Origin: Lepeophtheirus salmonis
Lineage: Eukaryota > Arthropoda > Copepoda > Siphonostomatoida > Caligidae
Direction: 5' to 3'
Assembly (NCBI RefSeq): GCF_016086655.4
Contig: NC_052138.2
Location: 29,213,403 to 29,277,402 of the forward strand
DNA length: 64,000 bases
This document shows positions 45,590 to 56,545 of the stretch, in pieces. A program made the translations under genes and the position numbers. The notes beneath the pieces were generated by a model, which made no database searches, had not been told where the DNA came from, and saw only the letters and a program-made list of their open reading frames with translations. Positions within the stretch are counted from its first letter, which is position 1; every line of letters begins with the position of its first letter.

Positions 45590-46930
45590 AATTTTAAAAC
45601 CTTTTATTGGTTGGTCCCATTTTGATACCCAATTATTCACTAGTTCCTTTAATATCAATGAAAAAGGGCTTTCATTGTTATAAAACTTGATTGTGTAGGA
45701 CTCCAAAATGGCCTACATCAACAATGCTGACGTGACGTGAAAACGTACTGTTTGATTTACAAGAATGGTCACTAGGACGCCCTCTATTAAATCAATTTTC
45801 AATTATTCGTAGGATCTCAAATTTTAAATACAAAGAGCAAGTCGGAAAAATTTTAATTCTTCCGTCACTGTAGAATAAATATAATTAATATTGGTATCAC
45901 TTAAATTGGAAGAAAAAATTCCATCAAATAAAGTTAATTAATGCCTTAAAATCTATTTTTTTTTAAATGGAATTGTTAGCATACAATAATATTTAATGTC
46001 AGTACTTTATAGTGGATTACCTGCCATAACTTGGCCAGGTTATGATCCAATATCTTGAACAAAAAGCAAAAACTCATTGCAGCTAATCATTTTTTCAATG
46101 TTCAAGAAGTTTTACTTCAGATTTATTAGGCTTACATTGAAAATAATCACATTAAAAAGAGAAATCCGTATTACACACAAATCTAATTAAGTATTACATA
46201 TGATAGTTTGCATTGCAAAAACTGCATATTTTTATGTTTATAGCCGAAATGTTTCACAATAATTTAATTTTCCATTTGATACACAGTATTTTTAGATTGT
46301 AAAGTAGAAATCGGAAAACATTTACCTCACTGTAATTCTTGCAGCACTTTTGTAGATACCAATCTTTCAATAAAGACTAGAGAAATTACAGAAATAATAA
46401 ATTTAATTTGTATAATTATTATAATAATTTCATCAGCTTGGTATGAAATTTTCTAGTTAATTCAATATTTTAAAAGAATCCATCTTTGAATAGCTCTTTC
46501 CTCATGAATCTTCAAGGAAGTTATTTTATAGGAAGCATAATTTTTTTGCGATGTATAGCTTCACTTTTAATAAAATATGACATTAATACAGTAGACTTTG
46601 TTAATAACAATGAGCTTGTTTGATGTGCAAGAATTGTCATTAGAACGTCCTTTATACAAACAATTTGAAACAGCTCACAGGATCTCAAATTGTAAACACT
46701 AGCTTATAGGAAGTGTTTAATATTTAAATAATATTAAATATATATTAATCTTTATATATAATTAAAAATAACAGTCCTTAATGTGAATTTTCTCTCATAA
46801 CTTGGACAGGGTATGATCTGAGATATTCCACAAGAAGGAAAGACTGTGTTGTCATTGCAGCTAATAATCTTTATAATGTTCAAGAAGTTCGGACACAAGG
46901 AGAACACCTTGAAATAACAGTTAAATGCGT
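45590..46930. repeat. Diverged direct duplication (two units about 860 bp apart)
   Basis: The first unit (about 45,735-46,130) has CTGTTTGATTTACAAGAATG, AGGATCTCAAATT, CTTGGCCAGGTTATGATC and ATTGCAGCTAATCATT with TGTTCAAGAAGTT. The second (about 46,610-46,895) has GCTTGTTTGATGTGCAAGAA, AGGATCTCAAATT, CTTGGACAGGGTATGATCTG, ATTGCAGCTAATAATC and TGTTCAAGAAGTT in the same order. Confidence 0.5.
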
Positions 46931-47620
46931 AATGTCATTTATATAGCAACCCTCTAGATTTACCTCAAGAAGAGGATCTTGACCTCTGTTTTGAGTGCGT
47001 TCACAACGTTGTAAATCTATTTCTGTGCTATTGTTGTTGTTTTTTTTGTGAGAAGTTGAGAATATAGAATTAGAAGTAACGTAATTTGGATAATATTGAT
47101 TATTACCCTCTTCATTAAAATCGGATAAGTTCCAGGATATCAGTCATAACCATTTTGATTTTTCGTATTGATAGTTTTTCGTCACAATTCAGCCTGCTCT
47201 GGATTGCGTTTAGAAAGGGATAAGAAGCAAACGTATTTACTTCCTTGACATGATAAGACACAATAAATTATTTTATTGAGCTATTGCTAAGTTCAACAAT
47301 ACCTGACACTTGAATACTTTGCTTCCTGCTTGGATTTCTCGTTTTTCATTCTTATAGTAATTATTAATCGATAAATAAACAGTCCTGAGCATTTTTACGT
47401 GATGTGAGCATTGCTGATATCGGCCATAAAGGGGGACTAAACAACCAATTTTTGTAACAATGAAAACCCTTCTTTTATTAATTTGAAAGAAAGTAGATAA
47501 CTATTAGATGCCAAAATAGGACCAACAAATAGAAGGACAAACCTTCTATCTATCAAAATTCAAATATCAGTCTTCATCATTTGTATCAAGTAGTATTTAA
47601 TGTAAATGATACGCCTTAAT

Positions 47621-47795
47621 GTGGGTTCATTGAATTGCTTACGCATAATTTAGCACGCATTTATTCTTCCTTATTATTATCCTTATGTAGTAACTTTTTA
47701 ATTTTCAAAAAAAAAAAAAAAAAAGTGCAGTAATAATAAAAAAGGGAGATATCATGCGTGCTAAATGAGTGCATAATTCACTTCAGTGAACCCAC
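47621..47795. mobile_element. 175-bp MITE with inverted ends GTGGGTTCAYTGAA
   Basis: The left arm starts GTGGGTTCATTGAATTGCTT. The right arm ends CTTCAGTGAACCCAC. Both arms contain TTTAGCACGCAT and an ATTATTA/TAATAAT block, and meet around a poly(A) tract of about 18 nt. The arms pair imperfectly over about 65 nt. It has no coding capacity and no clear target duplication. Confidence 0.55.
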
Positions 47796-47849
47796 CTTTA
47801 TTTTATCCGTGGAGTTTCAAGATTTATTAGTAATCTAGTAAAAATATCA

Positions 47850-48500
47850 ACTTTGAGCCCCCAAAAAGTTATTTTATTTTTGGTCCCATTTTGGCATTCA
47901 AGAGTTCACGATTTTCTTTAGTATTAATGAACAAATATATATATATTTATAGAACTTGGTAGTTTACAAAGACATTTATTTATTTTATTAAATGGCACGC
48001 AGTTTGATTAAAATAAAACTACGTGCAGTTTACTAAATAAATACAAAAATTACAATTTTTCTTCCATGTCTTGGGCTAGAAGCACCCAAGGTAAATAGAA
48101 ATATTTCTATTAACTTTGGAAGGTTAAACATTTTCAGGCTTCCCCATCTTTTTTTTAATGAAGCTGCTAAAATTGCTTCTTAATTTGGCCCTGGTTTTGA
48201 ATGTATATTTGTAGCTACATTATTATGGAATTTATCTAACTTGAAACACAGGATTTTATGAAATGACGTTAAAACAATATAATTATGTTTAATAATATTA
48301 ATATAAAAATTGTAATAATAAATTACTATATACTGGATACAGTAGAAGTCTACAACAAAAGTATATTAAATGCATAATTTTTCTCCCACAAAAAGAAATA
48401 CAGCTAGAGTTCGCTGTTAGAGAAATTGTACAGGTGTTTATTATATATATAATTAGCAAAGGTGACTATAAGAAACTTACAACGCTATTTGGTTGACATT
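47850..48500. other. Gene-free stretch with repeat fragments
   Basis: GGTCCCATTTTGGCATTCAA near 47,880 matches GGTCCCATTTTGATACCCAA near 45,615 and, inverted, GCCAAAATAGGACCAACAA near 47,510. These are fragments of one interspersed family. Confidence 0.35.
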
Positions 48501-48810
48501 AGCTGACAACTTTTTTGATGACTAGTGCTGGGTCGTTCCATTATCGGTCGGAAGACGGTCGGTCCAAAAAAATGAACCAATGATAAAAGTTTAATCACGT
48601 GACTAGGTCCTGTTGTGATCTGGGGTCTCAAGACGTGGACCATAAAAAAAAAGATTTTAAAATTAAACAACCGGCCCGCAGAGACAGGAATGCCCTATTT
48701 AGAAATAGCAAAGAAATGAATTATCATAAATTCATAATGAGTTATGACTTTAGCAAAAAATGTCAAGGAGAAAATGGCAGAAAAAAAGGAAAAGTGTGTG
48801 TCAGTGGAAA

Positions 48811-48882
48811 AATATCAAGATTCTTTTAAACTGACATAATAGCTATCACCAATATATAGTAATATATTGCGATCAGTGCCTT
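48811..48882 (+). repeat. Third arm of the 49.4-kb foldback
   Basis: CAAGATTCTTTTAAACTGAC, ATAATAGCTATCACCAATAT and the following ATATATTGCGAT repeat the complement of 49,405-49,475 with few differences, about 550 bp away. Confidence 0.55.
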
Positions 48883-49300
48883 AGAATCTTTAAAGTTTTT
48901 TATCTAGGACTGTGAATTCATACTTTCAATGTATGAAGCCAAGTTATGAGAACCATAACAAGTGACTTATAAGTTATAGGCTTTTTCAACGAATTTTTAT
49001 GTGTATTTTTCTAGATGATAAATGAATTCTAGTCCCTTAACACAATGCAGCCTGTTTCGTTCTCTTTGGACAAGAAAGAAGGTTTATGAAGAGACAAAGA
49101 CGATCGTTATTTTGCAGTTTTAGATTGCTCCAACTGTACTAAGCTTTACTGTTTTCTTCGCACTCTCCAATGACTTTAAATTTGACTACCTCGGCGAATC
49201 CTCTCAGTTGTTTGTCGTGCCACATCCTGGATCATAAGAAAGTGGAAATTGCTGCTTTTGCCTAATATTATGCAAATGCTTGTCCGTCAATCCAAGAGTC

Positions 49301-49641
49301 TTGACGAATACAAATAATCTACCATGTCTAATGATATTATAATTGATAACAGAGCACAGTGATTAGCACTTCTTCCATTATAACCCCTGTCGTGTTTTTT
49401 TCAAGTTTTCTTTTATCGTAATATATAGTATATTGGTGATAGTTATTATATCAGTTTAAAAGAATCTTGCCATTTTTTTTCAGCTTCTTTTAAACTGATA
49501 TAATATCTATCACCAATATAATAAGAGAAAAGAAAAATAAACAAACACGACACGGTTCCAATGGAAGGAGTACTAATCACTTAATTAACCGTTATTAATT
49601 ATAATATCATTAGACATGATGGACTATTCATATTGGACAAG
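49301..49641. repeat. Large imperfect palindrome (foldback), arms about 160 nt
   Basis: The left arm (about 49,301-49,465) pairs with the right arm (about 49,484-49,641) around a short T-rich loop. Matching blocks, left complement against right, include TTCTTTTAAACTGATATAAT, CTATCACCAATATA, AACACGACA, AATGGAAGRAGT with CTAATCACT, and AATTATAATATCATTAGACA. RNA from it could form a long hairpin. No protein frame runs through it. Confidence 0.65.
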
Positions 49642-50119
49642 ATTCCTCACCCAAGGAAGGAGTCGACTCTTCTCTTTTGATGCTTAGCTTGGTTTTCTTC
49701 TTCAGATAAAGTTTCAATCTGCCATCATTGCTGTAGAAATTGAAATTCAAGCATATCCTGTTGCGGATAAACTATTTTTGTACTAATTCTTAGAGAACAT
49801 GGAAGTATTTCAGTCTTTAATTAATGAAAATCGATCGAAGCATATGAAAAACACTTCTAATTTAAAAATGTGTCACTTCATTTATCCAATTGTTTGTGTG
49901 TATCATTTTTGATATGTTTCAACATTAAAATAATAAGTAATATATCATATTCATTTATTCCTTGATATCTTTTCCATTTCCATTTTTTCATAAAATCAAT
50001 ATCATAGTTGTATGTTACGCAGATTAGCAAGGGTGTCTTATATAAAACGGATACATCATATTAAAATCTATAATACGGGTACATCCTATATATATGAACT
50101 AGGCCTAGTTCATATATAT

Positions 50120-50440
50120 CAAGGTTAATAGAAATACAAGTTTATACCATAAGTCATATGTACCCATGTACGACTGATGTTGGACTTCCACCACGCTTTT
50201 GATATTGACGTCATAGTAGATGAATGGTTGCGTGTTTTATCAAAATCTGTTTTTCTTGCCAGCAGTTAGTCTGATACATTAAATTGAAAATTCTAGGTTT
50301 AGTGACGTCATAGATTATGAGTGGTTGTCTGTTTTGTCAAAATTTCCCTGTCTTGCCAAGCAGTCGGTACAATACATTAGATTAAAAATTCTAGCAAGCT
50401 CGATTACATGATGGAGTAACCTTATATTTCTATTAACCTT
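50120..50440. mobile_element. MITE, AAGGTTAATAG family, full-length copy
   Basis: A 321-bp element with inverted ends of over 25 nt: it starts CAAGGTTAATAGAAATACAA and ends TATTTCTATTAACCTTG. The flanks on both sides are ATATAT, consistent with insertion at TA, as in Tc1/mariner-related MITEs. Inside, a segment of about 110 nt is repeated twice (GTCATAGTAGATGAATGGTT and GTCATAGATTATGAGTGGTT, each followed by TTTTRTCAAAATYT and a TTGCCARGCAGT-like block). Confidence 0.65.
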
Positions 50441-50686
50441 GATATATATTAATTTAAAAAAGGTTTGTGTCGTCACTTGCTTTCTTTTTCTAATTTGTAT
50501 CGGTCCAGACCTCTGCCAATTTACTCATTCAGTTTAGACCGCCCAACACAATGGACCAATTTCAGTGTTACTCTTACTCACAACTGTTAAGGGTTAATTA
50601 ATAATTATAGATAAATACTAGAAGCCAAAGGAGGATAAAAAAGTTGTCAAATGCGTGGAAATATATTTAATTCGTAGGGATTTAGA

Positions 50687-50932
50687 TTGATCTTTCCTAC
50701 GAAGGATTCGGAAATATTCATCCGCATCCACCAATACTTTTCGTTCCTAGGAATTCATATTTTTTCCATTTGGATATCCAATACGTCATATGATCCTCTC
50801 TTCAACTTCATGTTAAAGGAATCTCACCGCCTAGTCTTTGTGACTCACTTGGTGGATATAATCTTATTTAATGGAAGAATCCTGCATTATGGAAATGTGC
50901 TTCACATCAAGGTCTATGTTAGTGACTTCTGA
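50687..50932 (+). CDS. Unassigned open frame (81 codons)
   Basis: I do not recognise this frame. It has a fairly coding-like codon mix (IFPTKDSEIFIRIHQYFSFL, later HRLVFVTHLVDIILF) and the following region stays open in part after the stop. There is no signal peptide or known motif. It may be an exon of an unseen gene or a relic. The first codon given is ATT-type rather than ATG, so the true start, if any, is unknown. Confidence 0.2.
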   Translation: MIFPTKDSEIFIRIHQYFSFLGIHIFSIWISNTSYDPLFNFMLKESHRLVFVTHLVDIILFNGRILHYGNVLHIKVYVSDF

Positions 50933-51608
50933 CCTCGTGAATCATTGCCTCTATGCTCAAGAATTTATAAATTCTTCCATATCTTTTACGAAATCGTCGT
51001 ATATTTCTACATAAAATATCTATAGAGTTCCAAAAAACGATAGAATAATCGACTGAAAGATCCAATGAATAACATGGATAGTTCTCATCCTCCATCCACT
51101 GTTCCTTATTTGAAGTTCTTGAGTCCTTTTCTCCTTAAGTCAACTCTGCTTCGTCTTGTACTCTAAGAAAACTATTTGATTGATAATTGTCCTTGATGCA
51201 TTTAATGTAGAAATGGAAATGGCTAAAGTGTCTAGGTTAAATAATTATAAAACATGGACACTTTAAGCCTCACCCCTGATTATTGATTTCTTTATTACTT
51301 GTGAGTCCCTTTTGTAATTGGAAAACAAGTGGCAGATTATTCTAGATATTTAAGATAATCTGCCTCTCTTTTCTTGATAGGTTTGTCTGCAAAGGAAGGA
51401 ATTTGTTATCAAGGAAGGCGATATAACTGGAATAGTCACTATTTTTCCTTTTTTCCTCTACCCTTCCAGTGTAGTACGAGTAGAGGAAATATTCCTTCTT
51501 CTTCTCTTCAAAAGTTGACTAGAATGTGAGTTCTATTTAAATTCGAGCGGCATCAATATGAATTCTTTGAAATAAACTTTAGTTAATCATTAAGGTGATT
51601 TATTAACC

Positions 51609-52582
51609 ATGCCAAACACCTGTGTTGTACCTGGTTGTGTTGCGTGTCAACCGGAGAAAAAAATCCCGCCTCACGTTTTAACCCTCCAGCTCCTGGCTAA
51701 TCCCACTCGAAGACAAAAGTGGATTCATGCCATTAGGATTATCGAGAAGATTAAAAAAGGTTATAGTTGTATGTTCGCTTCATTTTCCCCCCGATGATTT
51801 CTCTTATGAGTCAAAGGATAGGAATCCCAGTAGAAAGATTAACTAAAGAAAATCCCAGATGGGAAAGAGTCGAAGCCTCTCTTAAACAAAGATGCTGTTC
51901 CTTGCATATAGCCCAACTTACCCAGTTATCTATCCACTCCTTCAACATCAAGAAGATCATCTACGGCCACTTCTGCTTCTCTCTTTGAGAAAGAAAAAAA
52001 AAGGATATATTCAGCGTCTAAAGCTTTTTCAAAGCTGAAAAAATCCTTCCATTTGAAACTGTCAGCTCCTCATTGAAAGGTTTTCATCTCTGTTTTTTTG
52101 TTTAGAATCACTTATGGATTCAAGAACGGTATAGTTGAAAGTCACGGTTTCTTTTCCATAATTTCAGAAGGGAACATTTCTCAACCCAACGGATTTCAAA
52201 ATTCTTCAAATCAAACCCAAAAATATAGGTATTCTCCAATTTTGTGAGGGTGAAAATGGACTCCCTGTGATTGAAAGAGGAATCATTATAAAAATAAAAT
52301 CTGAGCTTGAAAGCTTTTCTCCAAGATTCCATTGTACCTATTCATCGTTTTAAGCACTTAGTTCAGAAAAATGTAATACTTACAGAGACTTTGCAAATTC
52401 CAAACATTTTGTCTCTTTTAAAAAGCATAGAACTAGAAAAAGAAGACATTTTTATTAAAAATGCATTCAATAACTTGGAAGAAAAAGTCAAAAAAACTAT
52501 TTCCTCTCAATTAGACAACTTCTTCAAGAAGAAAAATCACTTTGCTTTAGAGCACTTTCAAAATATTCCAAAGTTCCAATAA
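51609..52582 (+). pseudogene. THAP-domain gene or P-element-like transposase relic
   Basis: The first frame (from ATG 51,609) begins like a THAP C2CH zinc finger: MPNTCVVPGCVACQPEKKIP, then TRRQKWIHAIR. The stretch carrying the second Cys-His pair is poorly preserved. A GT at about 51,760 and a frame change lead to RIGIPVERLTKENPRWERVE with SLKQRC, a typical continuation in THAP-containing families. Further frames to about 52,582 (KHLVQKNVILTETLQIPNIL) may be the coiled-coil part. Several stops and frame changes between 51,800 and 52,300 make an intact gene unlikely. It could be a degraded P-element-type transposon or a decayed host THAP gene. Confidence 0.5.
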
Positions 52583-53676
52583 CCGAGTTGTCCGGAATAT
52601 TTTAAGACAACCTTGAGTTAAAATGTGAAGGAGACATAGATTTGGTATTTAATATCTGTAACACCGAAATTGGGTTTACCCATGAAGATACCGATCTCAA
52701 CGCTACTCTTTATTGCATCGGTGGGTCATTGCAAGCTCGGTCTCTAAAAAAAATTCTTGTTCCAGCTCCAAGAATCTTTTAATCAAAGAGAGTTCCTTCG
52801 ACGTCAATAATATTCAAGCTACCGCCGAAGAAGAAGCTGATAAAACATTTCAATATAGTTGATTAATAGAGAAGGACTTCTTAACCCTTCGAATGTGCCT
52901 CTTTGTCAATTTGCTACATGAACAACTTCCTAAGTAGAATTTTGAAGACCCGAGATTTAATAAAAAAATTGTTCAACGCTTCATCTGCTACTAATATTTT
53001 CAATTGTGCTTCTTAACTTATATAGATTTTAAGGGAATATTTGAATATCGTTGCAATTTCCAAACTTATTGACTCTGGAATCCTCTTCCTAGTAGCTAAA
53101 TTGCTGGTTGGAAATATTGGAATATTACTAAATCGGGGATCTTTTCAAAATTAAATAAATGACTAAGTGTGTGCCATATGAGCTAATTATAAGTTATTTG
53201 ATATATTAGTTAGCTATAGACTATAGCTAACTATAGATTTCCTTGGTTATATCTATGTAATAAAAAAAACAAGTAGTGGTAGTAGTAGTATTTATTTAGT
53301 AGTCAACAGCTGATAGACAGATATTAATTATTATATAGGTTGGTGATTAGAACTAATTGATTCGTTCAACGATTCTATAACAAAAGAAAAGTTTAGCCGA
53401 GCCTGGGATATAATAAAGATTATTAATTATTAGATCCCAAGACTATAAAAATTTATTTAAAGGGTTGGCCTGCAGCTGCTAGGCTAGCTAAGTAGAAGAT
53501 CGACAGCTGACAACAAAATAAACATCGGATCGAGTTATTGATGTTATTGTATTGAGATCCTCTGAGTCAGATACTGTCTGACAGGCGATAGCATTCATTT
53601 ATAGTCTGCATTGGGTTGAATTGATTGAATTATTATTTTTATTGGTAACTTTACTTACTAGTTATTAGTAGTAGTT
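52583..53676. other. CstF-64 upstream region
   Basis: No supportable exon. Broken frames to about 52,930 may continue the THAP relic. The stretch nearest the CstF-64 start is less AT-rich and probably holds its promoter and 5' UTR. AGTAGT repeats occur near 53,275-53,300 and 53,660. Confidence 0.3.
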
Positions 53677-53700
53677 GTGAGTGGAGTTGGAGGAGCGAAG

Positions 53701-54693
53701 ATGGCAACCACAGTGGAAATACCGGCTGAGATCGACAAATCAGCACGCTCCGTGTTTGTAGGAAACATCCCTTATGAAGCAACGGAAGAGAAGTTAAAAG
53801 ACATCTTCAGCGAAGTGGGCCCCGTCACATCCTTCAAATTAGTCTATGATCGTGAGAATGGGAAGCCCAAGGGCTACGGATTTTGTGAGTATAAGGATGC
53901 GGATATGGCCCTGAGTGCTATGAGAAACTTGAATGGATACGAGATCGAAGGGAGAACTCTTCGAGTGGATAATGCTTGCACGGAAAAGAATCGCCTTGAG
54001 ATGGCCAAAGGAGAAGCAGAAGAAATTGTGGAATCTCCCTATGGGGACCCTGTTCACCCAGACAGAGCACCGGAGACTATTGCCAACCTTGTTTCCTCTC
54101 TTCCCCCCGAACACATGTATTCCATCATCAAAGAAATGAGAACCTGTGTCCTTCATAATCCGGATCAGGCCAAGCGCATTCTACAACAAAATCCACAACT
54201 TGCCTATGCACTCCTACAAATTACAGTAGTCATGAGAGCAATTGATCCTGAAATGGCTACCACAGTCCTTCATCCTACTCCTCCTAAGCCTCCTCAGTTT
54301 CAAACCCCATCAACGCGTTCCTCTTTCTTCCCTCCTCCAAATGCAGAAAGAGATAATAGGGAAAGAGAGTTCAGAGATCCCAGACCTCATCGTAGTTCTC
54401 ACCATCGCCAAAGAGATCATGAAAGACCTAGGGATCACGATAGGCCCAGGGACAGAGAACGTGTTCGGGATAGAGACCGAAGTCGGGAGAGGGACCGTCG
54501 TCCTCATAGTACACCTTCTCCATTTGGAAATATGGATAAGAGACCTCCAGCGTTTCAAAGTCCTAATGAAAATGATCCTGAGAAGGCACAGCTTATCATG
54601 CAAGTTCTTCAATTAACTGACCAACAAATCGCCCTTTTACCAGCAGAACAACGTCAAAGTATTATGGAGTTAAAGAATCAAATGAATTCTTAA
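53701..54693 (+). CDS. CSTF2: Cleavage stimulation factor 64-kDa subunit (CstF-64)
   Basis: CstF-64 binds GU-rich elements downstream of poly(A) sites and works in mRNA 3'-end cleavage and histone mRNA processing in the nucleus. The protein has 330 residues in a single exon. The RRM at about residues 16-95 has RNP2 VFVGNI (18-23) and RNP1 KGYGFCEY (57-64). The hinge follows at about 110-190 (HMYSIIKEMRTCVLHNPDQA, then LLQITVVMRAIDP) and binds symplekin/CstF-77. A proline-rich then RD/RE-rich linker (about 195-270) replaces the MEARA repeats of vertebrates. The C-terminal helical domain (EKAQLIMQVLQLTDQQIALL, then PAEQRQSIMELKNQ) binds Pcf11. The start chosen is ATG 53,701. The frame is open further upstream but only from a GTG. 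It is shorter than human (577) and near the fly protein. Absence of introns contrasts with most neighbours. Confidence 0.95.
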   Translation: MATTVEIPAEIDKSARSVFVGNIPYEATEEKLKDIFSEVGPVTSFKLVYDRENGKPKGYGFCEYKDADMALSAMRNLNGYEIEGRTLRVDNACTEKNRLEMAKGEAEEIVESPYGDPVHPDRAPETIANLVSSLPPEHMYSIIKEMRTCVLHNPDQAKRILQQNPQLAYALLQITVVMRAIDPEMATTVLHPTPPKPPQFQTPSTRSSFFPPPNAERDNREREFRDPRPHRSSHHRQRDHERPRDHDRPRDRERVRDRDRSRERDRRPHSTPSPFGNMDKRPPAFQSPNENDPEKAQLIMQVLQLTDQQIALLPAEQRQSIMELKNQMNS

Positions 54694-55810
54694 TACTCAT
54701 CTCTATCTTGTTCACTTTTATGTTTATAGTTGTCACAATTCGTAATTCTATGTATTCTCTAGATTGAAACAGTACAATTTATTGATGTCAAACTTCGTTT
54801 TTGTTTTTTATTGTAGTAGCAGTAGTATTTTATGAGTTACGACTACTTGATGACCAGATACAAATTATGAATATGTATGACATGCGCCCACTAATTTAAT
54901 CATTTTAAAAGTAGCAAGTAAATTACGATTTATACGTTAAATGTTTCTTAACCAAATGTATTTTAGGTAAGGAAAGGTGGAAGCAAGTTGTTGGGTTGTT
55001 TTTATAGATTTACTCACTATGGGGTACAACACAGAAATGATATTCATTTACTATTTCAGGAAACGTTATTTTAGGTGTTATATCTGTACAAAGTATCAAG
55101 AGCGTTGAACGATTTAAGTTTTTAGTGTAATCTATTTGTAACTACGAATTTATTTATTAGCAGTACCGTAACTATAGGGGCTGTGCCCTCCCTAAACAAT
55201 GATAATACCTTCAACCCAAATTAAATATGTATATACATAATTCAAGTTACGCTTTACAAAAACTGCAGAATTTTAACGACATTCTAAATTATTGGTAAAT
55301 AAATTGCCTCATCTAAAAAAATAATAATAACAATTTCAAACTTTGGGCTTTATATAGAAAAAAAAGCAATTAAAAATTCAAGAATAAATCTTCAAAATTT
55401 ATTATCACAAGCTTATCAATCAGCAAATAAACCCTTTGTCATTGTCCTGGGTCCCCATAAAATTTTGAATACCCCTCCTTTGATCCAGTTCTGATTACAG
55501 TGCTGTTTCAAAGTTTAATATATGTATCTCCGTACTAAAGCAGTCATAAAGTACCAAAGAGAGTGCCCCAAAACGTCACATGAGTTCGAGTAACAAAATA
55601 TATGTATATATTGAATTAATAAATGAAATGATTTAATACATTTAAAGAGTCTAACCTTTCAATCTTAACGTAGGTGAAATAAAATTTTTGACTATCGAAA
55701 CATACAAAGTATCATAAGGACATAAATAATTTTTTTTTTTTTTTTTTTGTAAATATAGAACACAGAACTCCTATAGATTCACGGATATTATTGAAGTCAA
55801 TTAAAAGCTC
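54694..55810. other. Intergenic region between CstF-64 and TXNDC15
   Basis: Convergent 3' ends. A repeat fragment with GTAACTATAGGGGCTGTGCC and CCTCCC lies near 55,165-55,195, and a poly(T) run at 55,731-55,749. No exon was recognised. Confidence 0.35.
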
Positions 55811-56545
55811 TCAGTCCACGTGCTGATGTTGTATCTCCACTTCTCTCCAAATATTCTTGATTGAGTCCATTAATTTCTGACAGGATGATGACTTCCCTGC
55901 GTATACGGTAAGTACTGTTAAAGTAAATGTCCAGGCCAGTAGTAAACAATAGTCCGGTTTAATCGCGAGTTGAGTGGGCACAGGTCCCTCATTTTTTACC
56001 TCTGCTGAGGAAATGGGATACAGAGGAGGAAGTTTAGTAGCAAAAGCAATGAATTTGGTGAAGGACTCAATGCTATACTCCGTGTGGTTATAATAGTAAA
56101 AAGGCCAATTTTTGTGAAAGACAATTATGGATGGGAGTGCAGGTATAACAAACTGATAGAGAAGATTAGCTGCATTCGAGGAGGATCCATCAATAGCATA
56201 GAAGGATATCTGGGGAAACACCATTGGAAGGGCGTTAAAATAAGGGGCTGCTTGAATGGAAAAGGGGCACGTTGGGGAATAGAAAAGAACTACGGCGCAT
56301 AATCCCGGCTCAGAACGATTGTGCGGTGTTGTCACATTATTAACAGACTCGAAGAAAGTGCCATCCAACATCTGAACGGATAAATGCACTTCATCCCACT
56401 CCTTCCATCGACAATTGGCTATCTTTTTGGCGGTCTTGGATGAATTGGATTTGGGTAGAACGGCCTCCAATCCCCAGGGACAAACTCCGTTCTCAACTCC
56501 ATAGACGAATAGGATGTTGGTCACAAATAGAAGCTCCCTCAACAT
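55811..56545 (-). CDS. TXNDC15: Thioredoxin domain-containing protein 15 (TXNDC15)
   Basis: TXNDC15 is an ER/ciliary membrane protein with a thioredoxin-like fold. Human mutations cause Meckel-Gruber-type ciliopathy. The frame gives 244 residues in one exon. A signal peptide covers about residues 1-16. The thioredoxin-like domain (about 60-175) contains CAVVLFYSPTCPFSIQAAPY, FPQISFYAIDGSSS and the cis-proline region IPALPSIIVFHKNWPF. The active-site position reads CPFS, one Cys only, as in the human protein (CRFS), so classic dithiol oxidoreductase chemistry is unlikely. N-glycosylation sequons occur at NSS, NVT, NRS and NHT. A membrane segment at about 200-220 precedes a short tail. Vertebrate TXNDC15 is longer at the N-terminus (about 360 residues). 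The ATG at 56,545 gives the signal peptide directly, so the protein seems naturally short. Confidence 0.88.
   Translation of the reverse strand: MLRELLFVTNILFVYGVENGVCPWGLEAVLPKSNSSKTAKKIANCRWKEWDEVHLSVQMLDGTFFESVNNVTTPHNRSEPGLCAVVLFYSPTCPFSIQAAPYFNALPMVFPQISFYAIDGSSSNAANLLYQFVIPALPSIIVFHKNWPFYYYNHTEYSIESFTKFIAFATKLPPLYPISSAEVKNEGPVPTQLAIKPDYCLLLAWTFTLTVLTVYAGKSSSCQKLMDSIKNIWREVEIQHQHVD

Larger units (their letters stand above)
48533..50547. mobile_element. Possible large hAT-like element, boundaries tentative
   Basis: The left end TAGTGCTGGGTCG resembles the TAGTGTTGGATCG end of the 9.66-kb element. The candidate right end GACCGCCCAACACA resembles its complement. Between them lie the foldback at 49.30-49.64 kb and the nested MITE at 50.12-50.44 kb. 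The flanking octamers do not match well, so the two ends may belong to different copies. Confidence 0.3.

Noticed and set aside
48533..50547. A confidently bounded 2-kb hAT element
   Set aside because: The end motifs resemble the family but the flanking octamers do not match, so it is kept only as a tentative feature.
53839..54612. Frames of 68-124 codons on both strands inside CstF-64
   Set aside because: They are shadows of the RRM and RD/RE-rich coding sequence.
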